Positions 42,869-51,921 of a stretch of 64,000 bases of DNA are shown here, piece after piece. The notes below the pieces were generated by a model that worked only from the letters and a program-made list of their open reading frames with translations, searched no databases and was not told where the DNA came from. The DNA is from Halanaerobium congolense (lineage in GTDB: Bacteria; Bacillota; Halanaerobiia; Halanaerobiales; Halanaerobiaceae). Numbering within the stretch: position 1 is the stretch's first letter; every line of letters begins with the position of its first letter. The translations under genes were made by a program, and so were the position numbers. Location of the stretch: NCBI RefSeq assembly GCF_004366375.1, contig NZ_SOEF01000001.1, forward strand, positions 62,001 through 126,000, written 5' to 3'.

Positions 42869-44926
42869 TTAGATCTTTAATTCTATTTGCGAAATTATTT
42901 CAGCTAAATTCTTATATTCTTGCTGCCAATTTTTATTTTTTACTATTAAAGCAGCTTCATCTCTAGCCTTCACTAAAAGATTTTGGTCGTCAATTAAACT
43001 AGCTGCTTTTAAGTCATCAATTCCATGCTGTTTAGTTCCGAAAAACTCTCCCGGCCCCCGCATTTTTAAATCTTCTTCAGCAATTAAAAATCCATTATTA
43101 CTTTTACACATGATTTCTAATCTATGAGCTGAATCTTCACCGGAGGGATCAGAGATTAAAATACAATATGACTGATGTTTTCCGCGACCAACTCGTCCTC
43201 TTAATTGATGGAGTTGAGCCAGACCAAACCTTTCCGCATTTTCTATAATCATGATGCTGGCATTACTGACATCTACTCCAACCTCTATTACTGTAGTTGC
43301 AATTAAAATATCTACTCCACCATCTCTGAACTTTTCCATTATTTCCTTTTTCTCATCAGCTGCAATCGAACTGTGCAGTAAGGCCAGATTATAATCTGCA
43401 AAAAAACCTGAATTAAGATCCTGATATAATTCTTCAGCTGAAATTAATTTAGGCATTTCTTCTGATTTTTCAATTAAAGGACAAACAATGTAGGCCTGTC
43501 TTCCTGTGTTGACCTTTTCTTTCAGAAATTGATAAATTTGCTTTCTTCTATTTTCTCTCCTCCAAAAGGTCGCAATTTTTTTTCTTCCCGGAGGCATCTC
43601 ATCAATTACAGATAGATCTAAATCGCCATAAATTAACATAGCCATTGATCTAGGAATTGGGGTTGCTGTCATAATCAGCAAATCAGGATTGTCTCCTTTT
43701 TCTTTTAAACTGTGCCGCTGCTCAACTCCAAAACGATGCTGTTCATCGATTACTATCAAACCTGGATTATCATAATTTAAGCTTTCCTGAAAAAGAGCAT
43801 GAGTTCCAATTATTAAGTCACTATTACCTTTTTCAATTTTGGCTTCAATATCTTTGCGTTCAGCTTGTTTAACACTTCCTGTTAAAAGCTCAATGTTGTA
43901 GTTAAATTCACTTAAAAGCTCCTTAAAATTTAAATAGTGCTGTTCTGCTAAAATTTCTGTAGGTGCCATAAAAACACCCTGATAACCATTAGCCATTGTT
44001 TCCAGCAGAGCTAATGCTGCTACCACAGTTTTACCGGATCCAACATCCCCCTGTAATAACCTGGACATTGTCTGAGGGGATTCCATATCCTTTCTTATTT
44101 CTGACCAAACTCTATTTTGAGCAGAGGTTAAATCAAAATCAAGTTTTTCTAAAAATTTTCTATTTTCAGCTTTAATAAACTGATGTTTAATTCCTTTTAA
44201 ATCATTATATTTTTTCTTCTCTTCTAAAGCATAAAGCTGCAGATAGAAAAATTCTTCAAAGGCTAAACGTCTTCGTGAATATTTTTGATGTTTTTCATTT
44301 TTTGGAAAGTGCATTCCAAGAATAGAGGTTTTTAAATTAAGAAAACTATATTTTTTTAGAATAAATTGTGGGAGCTGATCTTTAAGTAATGGTGCGTGAC
44401 TTTTTAAAGCATTAGCAATAATTCGACGCAGACGTCGCTGAGTTAAGCCTTCTGTTAATGAATAAACCGGAACAATGCGCCCGGTATTTAAAACTGAGGC
44501 TTCAGAATCTAATTTTTCATAGACTGGATTGTTAATTTCTTTTCTATTATATTTTCTCCAGTTTTTTTCACTTATTTTACCACTAATTAAATACTTATCA
44601 CCTTTATTAAATTGTTCACGAAGATATGACTGATTATACCAAATCCCGTTAACCACACCACTACCATCTGAAAAAGAAACTCTTAACAGATCAAGGTTAT
44701 TACGTATTCGTTGATAATTTATCTTTAAGACTTCAACCTTAAAATTTGCTTTTTCACCAACAGCAGTATATTTGATTTGACTTATTTGGCTGCGGTCTTC
44801 ATATTCACGGGGAAAATAATATAAGAGATCTTTAACAGTTTTTATCTCTAATTTTGAAAGGCGCTCGGCCCATCTGGGCCCAACACCTTTAATAAATTGA
44901 ACTTTATCTGAAAGTTTTAATTTCAT
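42869..44926 (-). CDS. recG: ATP-dependent DNA helicase RecG
   Basis: Reverses stalled replication forks and branch-migrates Holliday junctions. The 685-residue protein has an N-terminal wedge/OB domain, Walker A GDVGSGKT, the DEQH box (IDEQHRFGVEQR), TATPIPRS, and a C-terminal helicase half ending QLRGRVGRG. All helicase motifs are intact, in contrast to priA in this window. The start overlaps the DegV gene by 4 bases. Confidence 0.97.
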   Translation of the reverse strand: MKLKLSDKVQFIKGVGPRWAERLSKLEIKTVKDLLYYFPREYEDRSQISQIKYTAVGEKANFKVEVLKINYQRIRNNLDLLRVSFSDGSGVVNGIWYNQSYLREQFNKGDKYLISGKISEKNWRKYNRKEINNPVYEKLDSEASVLNTGRIVPVYSLTEGLTQRRLRRIIANALKSHAPLLKDQLPQFILKKYSFLNLKTSILGMHFPKNEKHQKYSRRRLAFEEFFYLQLYALEEKKKYNDLKGIKHQFIKAENRKFLEKLDFDLTSAQNRVWSEIRKDMESPQTMSRLLQGDVGSGKTVVAALALLETMANGYQGVFMAPTEILAEQHYLNFKELLSEFNYNIELLTGSVKQAERKDIEAKIEKGNSDLIIGTHALFQESLNYDNPGLIVIDEQHRFGVEQRHSLKEKGDNPDLLIMTATPIPRSMAMLIYGDLDLSVIDEMPPGRKKIATFWRRENRRKQIYQFLKEKVNTGRQAYIVCPLIEKSEEMPKLISAEELYQDLNSGFFADYNLALLHSSIAADEKKEIMEKFRDGGVDILIATTVIEVGVDVSNASIMIIENAERFGLAQLHQLRGRVGRGKHQSYCILISDPSGEDSAHRLEIMCKSNNGFLIAEEDLKMRGPGEFFGTKQHGIDDLKAASLIDDQNLLVKARDEAALIVKNKNWQQEYKNLAEIISQIELKI

Positions 44927-45798
44927 TCTCCCAATAATTCTCCTCTATAAATAACTATTCCATAAACAAGCGGACCTGTATGAGAACTTAGTACAGTTCC
45001 AATTTTATTTTCTAAAATATTGTACTTATATTGATTTTGTTTTTGAAGCTCAGCTGTAAATAATTCTTTAAACTGCAAAAAGTTATCACTTTCTTCACCA
45101 TAAACATAAGCAAAGTTTACCTGATCACTATTTCCAGCTGCCTCTAATGCCAGCTCAATCATTTTTTGATTGGTTTTTTTATAACCTCTAATTTTTTCTT
45201 TAGGGGTTATTTCACCTACTTCAGTAGAAAGTTCTAGAATTGGGTTAAAATTAAAAATACTCCCCAAAAATGCCTGAGCTTTTCCAATTCTACCCCCTTT
45301 TTCTAAATAAGTTAACTCATTAACCGTAAAATAAATTGTTAGCTTTTCTCTTTCTACTGACAGAGTTTCCTTAATTTCTTCAACGCTTTTTCCTGACTCT
45401 ATCATTTCTGCTGCAAGTAAAACTAAAAATCCGAGCCCACTGCTTGTAGATTTAGAATCAATTACTTCAACCGCGATATCCTCCACCTGCTGAGCCGCTA
45501 ACCTGGCTGACTCAAGAGTTCCACTTAAAGCAGAAGATATATGGATAGAAATAATCTGATCGTATTCAGCAGCTAGTTTTTGATATTTTTCTATAAAAAG
45601 GCCCACAGATGGCTGTGAAGTTGTAGGTAGTTCATCAGAATTCTCCATCATAGAAAATAATTTATCACTATCAAGATCAATTTTATCGTAATAGGTATCT
45701 TCTTTAAAATGAACAATTAAGGGTACAAATTCTATTGAATATTTTTCCATAAATTCTGCTGGTAAATCACAGGTGCTGTCAGTCACTATGGCAATCAT
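44923..45798 (-). CDS. DegV family fatty-acid-binding protein (FakB-like)
   Basis: A 291-residue DegV protein with TDSTCDLP at the N terminus, TTSQPSVG, and the SSALSGTLESAR block. Such proteins hold fatty acids for phosphorylation by FakA. FakA is the next gene upstream (11 bases away), so this is probably its FakB partner. Ligand preference is not predictable from sequence. ATG 45796-45798 follows AGGATG. Confidence 0.88.
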   Translation of the reverse strand: MIAIVTDSTCDLPAEFMEKYSIEFVPLIVHFKEDTYYDKIDLDSDKLFSMMENSDELPTTSQPSVGLFIEKYQKLAAEYDQIISIHISSALSGTLESARLAAQQVEDIAVEVIDSKSTSSGLGFLVLLAAEMIESGKSVEEIKETLSVEREKLTIYFTVNELTYLEKGGRIGKAQAFLGSIFNFNPILELSTEVGEITPKEKIRGYKKTNQKMIELALEAAGNSDQVNFAYVYGEESDNFLQFKELFTAELQKQNQYKYNILENKIGTVLSSHTGPLVYGIVIYRGELLGE

Positions 45799-45809
45799 AT
45801 TAACACATC

Positions 45810-47606
45810 CTATTCTAATGAAATTATAAAGGGGTATAGGGGCTGTCCACCGAGATAAACTTCAATTTCATCAAAATCAAAGTTATTCTCCATAACTTGC
45901 TTAATTGCTTCTGCTTCAGCCTCTGTTATTCCTTCACCATAATAGATAGTCGCTAATTCTTCATCTTCAGCAACTTCATCTAATAATTTTTTCACTGTTT
46001 CTTTTTCATTATCTGCACTAACTAAAATATCTCCATTTTTTAAACCAATATAATGATCTTTTTTTATTTCAAGACCATTAACTTTAGAATCTTTAACTGC
46101 TTGAGTGATTTCAAGAGTTTTTACATATTTAATTTCAGCTTCCATTTCTTCTTTTAGCTTTTCTAGCTCCAGCTGATCATCAAAAACCATAAGCGCACTT
46201 ATAGCTTGTGGAATGGACCTAGTTTCAATAATAGCAATCTCTTTTTCACTCAGCTCTGATACCTGTTTAGCTGCAGAAATGATGTTTTTATTATTAGGTA
46301 GTATAATAATTTTTTCAGTATCCATCCGTTCTACAACTTCTAGAAAATCATTAGTAGAAGGATTCATAGACTGACCACCTTTAATCACATGATCAACACC
46401 TAATTCTTTTAGAATATTAATGATCCCTTCACCATTTGCAACAGAAATAATTCCAATGTTTTTAGCAGCTTTAATTACTGCATCAGCTTCAGCAGTTTCA
46501 TTATCTTGATTTATTTCCTGCTGGCCGCTGTTTTTTATTTCAGCTTCTTTAACATCAACATCATCTTTAAGCTCGGTATCTAAACTTTCAGCAGCGGCTT
46601 CATTATGATTTGGATGGAATTGAGAATGATCAAAATCATCACTTTCCCGCTTTACTTTTTCTTCATTCTGTTTTCGCATATTATCAATCTTAATATCAAA
46701 AACTTTTCCTTTTTTTAGGCCGTACTCCAGCAGTACTCCTGGATGATTGCTGTGAATATGAATTTTAATTACATCGTCACTACCAACAACCATAATCGAG
46801 TCCCCATAACTCTGCATATCTTTTCTTATTTTATCAATTAATCTATCTATATTAGATTTAAAGTTGTCAATTTGAATTAACATCTGAGTGCAATAGGTAA
46901 ATTTTATATCCTCTGCAGCCTTAGGTTTTTTAGCTGGCTTTTCTACAGCAGCTGCAGCTTGATATTCTACTTTCTCACCTTTTAAGCCTTTTAACATCCC
47001 TTCGAGAATAGTTAAATAGCCCTGTCCACCTGCATCAACAACCTCTGCTTCTTTTAAAGCATCAAGCAGCTCAGGTGTCCGCTCTAAGGATTCCTCCGCA
47101 GCTTTAATAGTGATCTCTAATAATTCTAGTATATCTTCAGTTGAATCCACCTCTACAGCGGCTTTTTCAGCTGCTTCCCGAGAAACAGTTAAAATAGTAC
47201 CCTCAACAGGTTTTAAAACACCATGATATGCTACCTCAGAAGCCTTTGTTAAAGCATTAGCTAAGTCTTTTGCTTTCATTTTTTTCTTGTTTTTTAGTGC
47301 CTGAGCAAAACCTCTAACCAGCTGAGATAAAATAACACCTGAATTACCTCTAGCTCCCATTAAAGCACCTTTAGAAAGCTCAGCAGACAGTTCTGAAACA
47401 CTATTAGATTTACTATTCTCAAGATTGGATACTGCCTCTTTAAAGGTTAAATACATATTTGTTCCCGTATCACCATCTGGGACCGGGAAAACATTTAATG
47501 AATCGATAAAAGATTTTTGTTTTTTTAACCAGTATAATGATGTAAACATCATATTTTTAAATTCTTCTGCATCAACTGCAGTTATTTTCTGATTATTAAT
47601 TGGCAT
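45810..47606 (-). CDS. fakA: Fatty acid kinase FakA (DAK2-domain protein YloV)
   Basis: A 598-residue kinase. The N-terminal DAK2 domain carries FPVPDGDTGTNMY, SKGALMGARGNSGVILSQL and EVVDAGGQGY. The middle and C-terminal domains bind FakB. A variable acidic segment lies about residues 330-370. FakA phosphorylates fatty acids held by FakB for direct use in phospholipid synthesis. Start: ATG 47604-47606 sits 6 nt after GAGGG, preferable to the TTG two codons earlier. It overlaps the Asp23 gene by 11 bases. Confidence 0.93.
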   Translation of the reverse strand: MPINNQKITAVDAEEFKNMMFTSLYWLKKQKSFIDSLNVFPVPDGDTGTNMYLTFKEAVSNLENSKSNSVSELSAELSKGALMGARGNSGVILSQLVRGFAQALKNKKKMKAKDLANALTKASEVAYHGVLKPVEGTILTVSREAAEKAAVEVDSTEDILELLEITIKAAEESLERTPELLDALKEAEVVDAGGQGYLTILEGMLKGLKGEKVEYQAAAAVEKPAKKPKAAEDIKFTYCTQMLIQIDNFKSNIDRLIDKIRKDMQSYGDSIMVVGSDDVIKIHIHSNHPGVLLEYGLKKGKVFDIKIDNMRKQNEEKVKRESDDFDHSQFHPNHNEAAAESLDTELKDDVDVKEAEIKNSGQQEINQDNETAEADAVIKAAKNIGIISVANGEGIINILKELGVDHVIKGGQSMNPSTNDFLEVVERMDTEKIIILPNNKNIISAAKQVSELSEKEIAIIETRSIPQAISALMVFDDQLELEKLKEEMEAEIKYVKTLEITQAVKDSKVNGLEIKKDHYIGLKNGDILVSADNEKETVKKLLDEVAEDEELATIYYGEGITEAEAEAIKQVMENNFDFDEIEVYLGGQPLYPFIISLE

Positions 47607-47958
47607 CGCCAACCCTCACTCCCCTTACATTAACATCTATAGTAACAACTTCAATTCCAACTTTCTTTTCAAGGGTATAGCGAACTCGTTCCATAACATT
47701 ATGAGCTACCTCATGAATATTAGTTCCATATTCAACAATAATATTTAAATCTAGATAAACTTTATCCTCACTAATATCAACACCAACACCCTTACTAATA
47801 TTGTCCCAACCTAAAAGATCTGCAAGACCATCCTGCACACTTCTAGAAGACATTCCAACAAGGCCATAGCATTCCATAACAGCAATTCCTGCTGTTTTAG
47901 CTATTACCTCTTCGTCAATTACAATTCTACCTAGTTCATTTTTTAATTCTTTTTCCAT
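47596..47958 (-). CDS. Asp23/Gls24 family envelope protein (YloU)
   Basis: A 120-residue Asp23 domain protein with IDEEVIAKTAGIAVMECYGLVGM and a C-terminal VTIDVNVRGVRVG. The family is membrane-associated and linked to the cell envelope. Its place just before fakA is conserved in Firmicutes. ATG 47956-47958 follows AGAGGTG. A good promoter candidate lies about 28 bases upstream. Confidence 0.93.
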   Translation of the reverse strand: MEKELKNELGRIVIDEEVIAKTAGIAVMECYGLVGMSSRSVQDGLADLLGWDNISKGVGVDISEDKVYLDLNIIVEYGTNIHEVAHNVMERVRYTLEKKVGIEVVTIDVNVRGVRVGDAN

Positions 47959-47985
47959 TCTTTACACCTCTTTTCATACATAATT

Positions 47986-48014
47986 ATTCTATCTTATCTA
48001 AAGCCTCTATGCAA
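47986..48014 (-). promoter_or_regulatory. Candidate promoter for the yloU-fakA unit
   Basis: On the minus strand TTGCAT (48009-48014) and TAGAAT (47986-47991) are separated by 17 bases, 28 bases before the gene. Four of six and five of six bases match consensus. Confidence 0.55.
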
Positions 48015-48130
48015 GAATAAAATTATTTAGACATTTTTAATTATCTACTCATTTATATATTAATTCAAGATAAATTTATACTTTCCTGCAAATAAAAACT
48101 TATATTTTTCTCTAAACAGCACTAATAAAC

Positions 48131-48160
48131 TTGCTAAAGAGTCTTTATCTATGTTAAAAT
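48131..48160 (+). promoter_or_regulatory. Candidate rpmB promoter
   Basis: TTGCTA (48131-48136) and TAAAAT (48155-48160) are 18 bases apart, 45 bases before the rpmB start. Confidence 0.45.
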
Positions 48161-48204
48161 GTAATCTGACAGAGATTTTATTTTTAGATAGGAGGTGTTT
48201 TTCT

Positions 48205-48435
48205 ATGTCCAGAGTCTGCGAGATTTGTGGTAAAGGTGGAAATACAGCCAACAGCATACAAAGACGTGGTAAAGCTAAGAAAAAAGGAGGAGTTGGACGT
48301 AATATTACTAGTTCTACAAAAAGAACTCAGCGTCCAAATCTAAAAAAAGTTAAAGCAATTGTTGATGGATCACCAAAAAGAATTAAGGTGTGTACTCAAT
48401 GTCTTAAATCAGGTAAAGTTGAAAGAGCTTACTAA
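48205..48435 (+). CDS. rpmB: Ribosomal protein L28 (zinc form)
   Basis: A 76-residue basic large-subunit protein. It has CEICGKGG at the N terminus and CTQCLKSGKVERAY at the C terminus, giving two C-x2-C pairs for zinc. ATG 48205-48207 follows AGGAGG; the upstream frame (from 48151) has no ribosome site. It is the usual single-gene unit, divergent from yloU, with a strong terminator. Confidence 0.97.
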   Translation: MSRVCEICGKGGNTANSIQRRGKAKKKGGVGRNITSSTKRTQRPNLKKVKAIVDGSPKRIKVCTQCLKSGKVERAY

Positions 48436-48450
48436 TTTAGATTTAGATAA

Positions 48451-48488
48451 AAAGGGAGCAGAATTTATTAATAAATTCTGCTCCCTTT
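48451..48488. terminator. Bidirectional terminator between rpmB and malic enzyme
   Basis: AAAGGGAGCAGAATTTA (48451-48467) pairs perfectly with 48472-48488 over a 4-base TTAA loop, giving a 17-bp stem with T-rich sequence leaving on both strands. Confidence 0.85.
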
Positions 48489-48500
48489 AGTACTTTTATC

Positions 48501-49721
48501 TTAGTTTAAACTTTTAGCAATTTTTTCTTTTATCTCTTGCTCACTTATTTCCAGACCTGCTAAGTTATTTTCAACTGCACTTTTAGCAACTGCAAAAGCA
48601 ACTGCTGGTACTACACGTTGATCAAAGGGATCTGGAATAATATATTCATAATCAAGTTTATCCCCAACCAGAGATGCTATAGCTTCTGCAGCAGCAATTT
48701 TCATCTCTTCACTAATTTCTACTGCTCTTAAATCCAGCGCTCCTCTAAAAATACCGGGAAATGCCAGTACATTATTGATTTGATTTGGATAGTCGGATCG
48801 TCCAGTGGCAATAACAGCTGCTCCAGCTTCTAATGCCAATTCTGGTTTTATTTCCGGGGTTGGATTTGCCATTGCAAAAACTAAAGGTTCGGCCGCCATT
48901 TTTTTAACCATTTCAGCTTTTAAGATATTACCAACAGAAAGACCAATAAACAAATCAGCATTTGCAACAGCTTCTTCAAGACCACCACTTAAATTTTGAG
49001 GATTTGTTCTCTCAATTAGTTTCTGTCTTAAAGGATCATATTGTTCAAGATTATTTTTATTTAAAATTCCTATTTTATCATTTATGATTAAATTTTTTGC
49101 TCCAGCATCTAACAAAAGTTTAGACACAGCTGTTGCTGCAGCGCCTGCACCGTTAACAATAATTTTTATTTCTTCTAATTTTTTATCTACTAATTTCAAG
49201 GCATTAATCACTGCTGCCAGAACAACTACTGCTGTTCCGTGCTGATCATCATGAAATACTGCCATATTAGTTTCTTCTTTTAATTTTTTTTCAATTTCAA
49301 AACACTTAGGTGCAGAAATATCTTCCAAATTTATACCAGCAAAGGTTGGTTCCAATAATTTAACAAACTGAACTATTTCATCTACCTCTCTGCTGCCTAC
49401 GCAAAGCGGAAAGGCATCAACATTCGCAAATTCTTTAAATAAAACGGCCTTCCCTTCCATAACCGGCAGAGCAGCCTCTGGCCCAATATCTCCTAATCCT
49501 AGAACTGCTGTACCAGAAGAGACAACTGCTACCTGATTTCCACGAGCTGTATATTCATAAGCTTTATCTCTGTCTTTTGCTATTTCCCGACAGGGCTCTG
49601 CAACTCCTGGAGAATAAGCAAGGCTTAATTCTTCTCTGTTTCTAACTCTGACTTTAGACTTAACCTCAATTTTACCACGATTTTCACTATGTAATTTTAA
49701 AGCTTTTTGATAAATATCCAT
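48501..49721 (-). CDS. NAD(P)-dependent malic enzyme
   Basis: Oxidative decarboxylation of malate to pyruvate. The 406-residue product is the short bacterial form without a phosphotransacetylase domain. Landmarks are LAYSPGVAEPCREIA, the metal-binding FHDDQHGTAVVVLAA, the dinucleotide site VNGAGAAATAVSKLLLDAG, and FAMANPTPEI. Start: ATG 49719-49721, 5 nt after GGAGG. It is separated from thiN by 26 bases and ends at a terminator. Cofactor preference cannot be read reliably. Confidence 0.93.
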   Translation of the reverse strand: MDIYQKALKLHSENRGKIEVKSKVRVRNREELSLAYSPGVAEPCREIAKDRDKAYEYTARGNQVAVVSSGTAVLGLGDIGPEAALPVMEGKAVLFKEFANVDAFPLCVGSREVDEIVQFVKLLEPTFAGINLEDISAPKCFEIEKKLKEETNMAVFHDDQHGTAVVVLAAVINALKLVDKKLEEIKIIVNGAGAAATAVSKLLLDAGAKNLIINDKIGILNKNNLEQYDPLRQKLIERTNPQNLSGGLEEAVANADLFIGLSVGNILKAEMVKKMAAEPLVFAMANPTPEIKPELALEAGAAVIATGRSDYPNQINNVLAFPGIFRGALDLRAVEISEEMKIAAAEAIASLVGDKLDYEYIIPDPFDQRVVPAVAFAVAKSAVENNLAGLEISEQEIKEKIAKSLN

Positions 49722-49747
49722 TATAACCTCCACTTACTTACTGCTCT

Positions 49748-50404
49748 CTAATCTAAATTTTCTAAAACATAAAATAACACACCATTTTCTATAATAACTT
49801 CAGCTTTCTCCTCTTCAATTAAATTACTAATACCTCTACTTTTAGATCTTTTTATATCCTGATTTTCCAAATTATATTTGCAGCCTTTGATAGTTACCCC
49901 TTCAACTTTTTTGCTCTGAGGAATCAGAGAAAGTCTATAACCCTTTTTATGCTCAAATTGATGATTATTTTTAATTAGAGCAATTTCTATTTTTTGAGAA
50001 ATTATTTTAGCTTCCAAATTTATTTCATCAATATATTCTAAAAGATTTAAATTAGCCAGCTGTTGATCGATTCGCCCCCCGAGAGCAGCAAATAAATATA
50101 TTTTATTTATTCCATATTCCAGGCAGTAATCTACCGCGATTTCGCTATCAGTCTGATCTTTTTCCACAGGATATTTTAATAAGTCGATATTCTTTCGGCT
50201 GTAATAATCTTTATTTTGTTTAGTTATTGAATCAAGATCTCCTAAAATCAGATCTGGCAAAACTTCTAATTCTCGAATATTATTAGCCCCACCATCAACT
50301 GCTATAATTTTATCTATCTGATAATTTTTTATTTTTTCTGCAAATTCATCTTTGTCTAAATCCAATACGCCATTTAAAATTAAAGCTGCTGTTTTATCAG
50401 ACAT
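49748..50404 (-). CDS. thiN: Thiamine pyrophosphokinase
   Basis: Converts thiamine to thiamine diphosphate. The 218-residue protein has the family motifs AVDGGANNIREL, LPDLILGDLDSI, DQTDSEIAVDYCL and FAALGGRIDQQLANL. Overlap of 8 bases with rpe indicates coupling. The rsgA-rpe-thiN order is the normal Firmicutes arrangement. Confidence 0.95.
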   Translation of the reverse strand: MSDKTAALILNGVLDLDKDEFAEKIKNYQIDKIIAVDGGANNIRELEVLPDLILGDLDSITKQNKDYYSRKNIDLLKYPVEKDQTDSEIAVDYCLEYGINKIYLFAALGGRIDQQLANLNLLEYIDEINLEAKIISQKIEIALIKNNHQFEHKKGYRLSLIPQSKKVEGVTIKGCKYNLENQDIKRSKSRGISNLIEEEKAEVIIENGVLFYVLENLD

Positions 50405-51053
50405 CAGCTGCTATACTCCTCATTTCAGACAGGGCAGCTGCAGGTTTTTTTGCACCAAAAATTGCAGAACCAGCAACAATAATATCTGCTCCAGCCTCAA
50501 CAATTTCTTTCAGATTAAAAGTCTTTATACCTCCATCTACTTCAATTTTACAGTCATAATTATTAGCCTCAATGATTTTATTTAATTTAGCAATCTTTTC
50601 AGTCATCTGAGGAATATATGATTGACCACCAAAACCAGGATTAACAGACATAATTAATACCTGATCCAGTTCTGGTAAAAGATATTCCAGAGTTTCAATA
50701 GGAGTTGCGGGGTTAAGGGAAACACCGGCTTTAATTCCCTCAGCTTTTATCAGCTGAATAACTCGATGAATATGATCTGTTGCTTCTAAGTGAACTGTTA
50801 AAATATCAGAACCGGCCTCAGCAAAGTCTTTAATGTATCTCTCTGGTTTAGTAATCATTAAATGGGTATCAAAAGGAAGAGCAGTATGTTTTTTTATAGC
50901 TTTTATTAAACCAGGGCCAAAAGTAATATTAGGAACAAAAACTCCATCCATTACATCTAAATGTAAATAGTCGGCTTCCTTAATTAATTGAATCTGATCT
51001 TTTAATTGGCTAAAATCTGATGCAAGCAGTGAAGGTGCAAATTCTGTTTTCAT
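50397..51053 (-). CDS. rpe: Ribulose-phosphate 3-epimerase
   Basis: Pentose-phosphate enzyme of 218 residues. It has FAPSLLASDFSQL, LHLDVMDGVFVPNITFGP, HLMITKPERYI, SVNPGFGGQSYIPQM and VDGGI, covering the metal-binding and phosphate-binding residues of the TIM barrel. It shares one base with the rsgA stop. Confidence 0.96.
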   Translation of the reverse strand: MKTEFAPSLLASDFSQLKDQIQLIKEADYLHLDVMDGVFVPNITFGPGLIKAIKKHTALPFDTHLMITKPERYIKDFAEAGSDILTVHLEATDHIHRVIQLIKAEGIKAGVSLNPATPIETLEYLLPELDQVLIMSVNPGFGGQSYIPQMTEKIAKLNKIIEANNYDCKIEVDGGIKTFNLKEIVEAGADIIVAGSAIFGAKKPAAALSEMRSIAADV

Positions 51054-51913
51054 TAGTATCTTCTCTCCTTTTTTTCTAGTTCATTATATATTTGTTTATA
51101 ACTTTTATATCTTCTCTCAGATATTTCTCCGTTTTTAACTTTCTTTTGAACCACACATCCAGGTTCATGCAAATGGCTGCATCTATTGAATTTGCAGTCA
51201 TTATTATATTGTGCTATTTCAGGGAAATACCAGGATAAATCTTCGGGTTCAATCTCAAAATTAATCTTAGTCATTGAAGAAAAACCAGGAGTATCTGCAA
51301 CCCAGCCCTGATTTGGTAAAGATAACAATTCTACCATTCTGGTTGTATGAACTCCTTTTTTTAGCTTTTTACTCACTGCAGCAGTTCTCAAATCTGCATT
51401 CTCAATTACTTTATTTAAAAATGATGATTTACCAGCTCCAGAAGGACCAGTTAAAACATTAATTTTATCATTCAATCTCTCAAATAATTTATCTAAATTA
51501 ATATTTTCTTTAACACTGATAAAATGAAGTTCATAACCAGCTTCTTTATATTCTTCAAAATCAGCTTCAAAGCCTACTTCAGCCTGATCAATTTTGTTAA
51601 TAACAATTAGCGGTTCGAAACCAGAACTTTCAACAAGCAGTAAAAATCTATCTAATAATGATGGTGTGAATTCCGGATCTTTAATAGAATGCATAATTAC
51701 TACCTGATCAACATTAGCAACTTTTGGTCTTTTAAGCAAATTATTTCTGGGATAATAATCTTCAAGTATTTTATTTTCTTTATCAATCTCTACATAATCA
51801 CCTGGATATATTTTTTCTCTAATCTTTCCTCTAATTCTGCACTGATATATCTCTTTAGAACGAGAAGCTACAAAGAAAAAACCTCCAATCGACTTAATCA
51901 AAATGCCCTTCAT
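51053..51913 (-). CDS. rsgA: Small-subunit biogenesis GTPase RsgA
   Basis: A 286-residue circularly permuted GTPase that helps 30S maturation. It has an N-terminal OB domain, G4 NKID before G1 GPSGAGKSSFLN, then DTPGFSS (G3), and a C-terminal zinc motif (CKFNRCSHLHEPGC). The permuted motif order is visible. It follows prkC by 8 bases. Confidence 0.96.
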   Translation of the reverse strand: MKGILIKSIGGFFFVASRSKEIYQCRIRGKIREKIYPGDYVEIDKENKILEDYYPRNNLLKRPKVANVDQVVIMHSIKDPEFTPSLLDRFLLLVESSGFEPLIVINKIDQAEVGFEADFEEYKEAGYELHFISVKENINLDKLFERLNDKINVLTGPSGAGKSSFLNKVIENADLRTAAVSKKLKKGVHTTRMVELLSLPNQGWVADTPGFSSMTKINFEIEPEDLSWYFPEIAQYNNDCKFNRCSHLHEPGCVVQKKVKNGEISERRYKSYKQIYNELEKKERRY

Positions 51914-51921
51914 CTAGACTA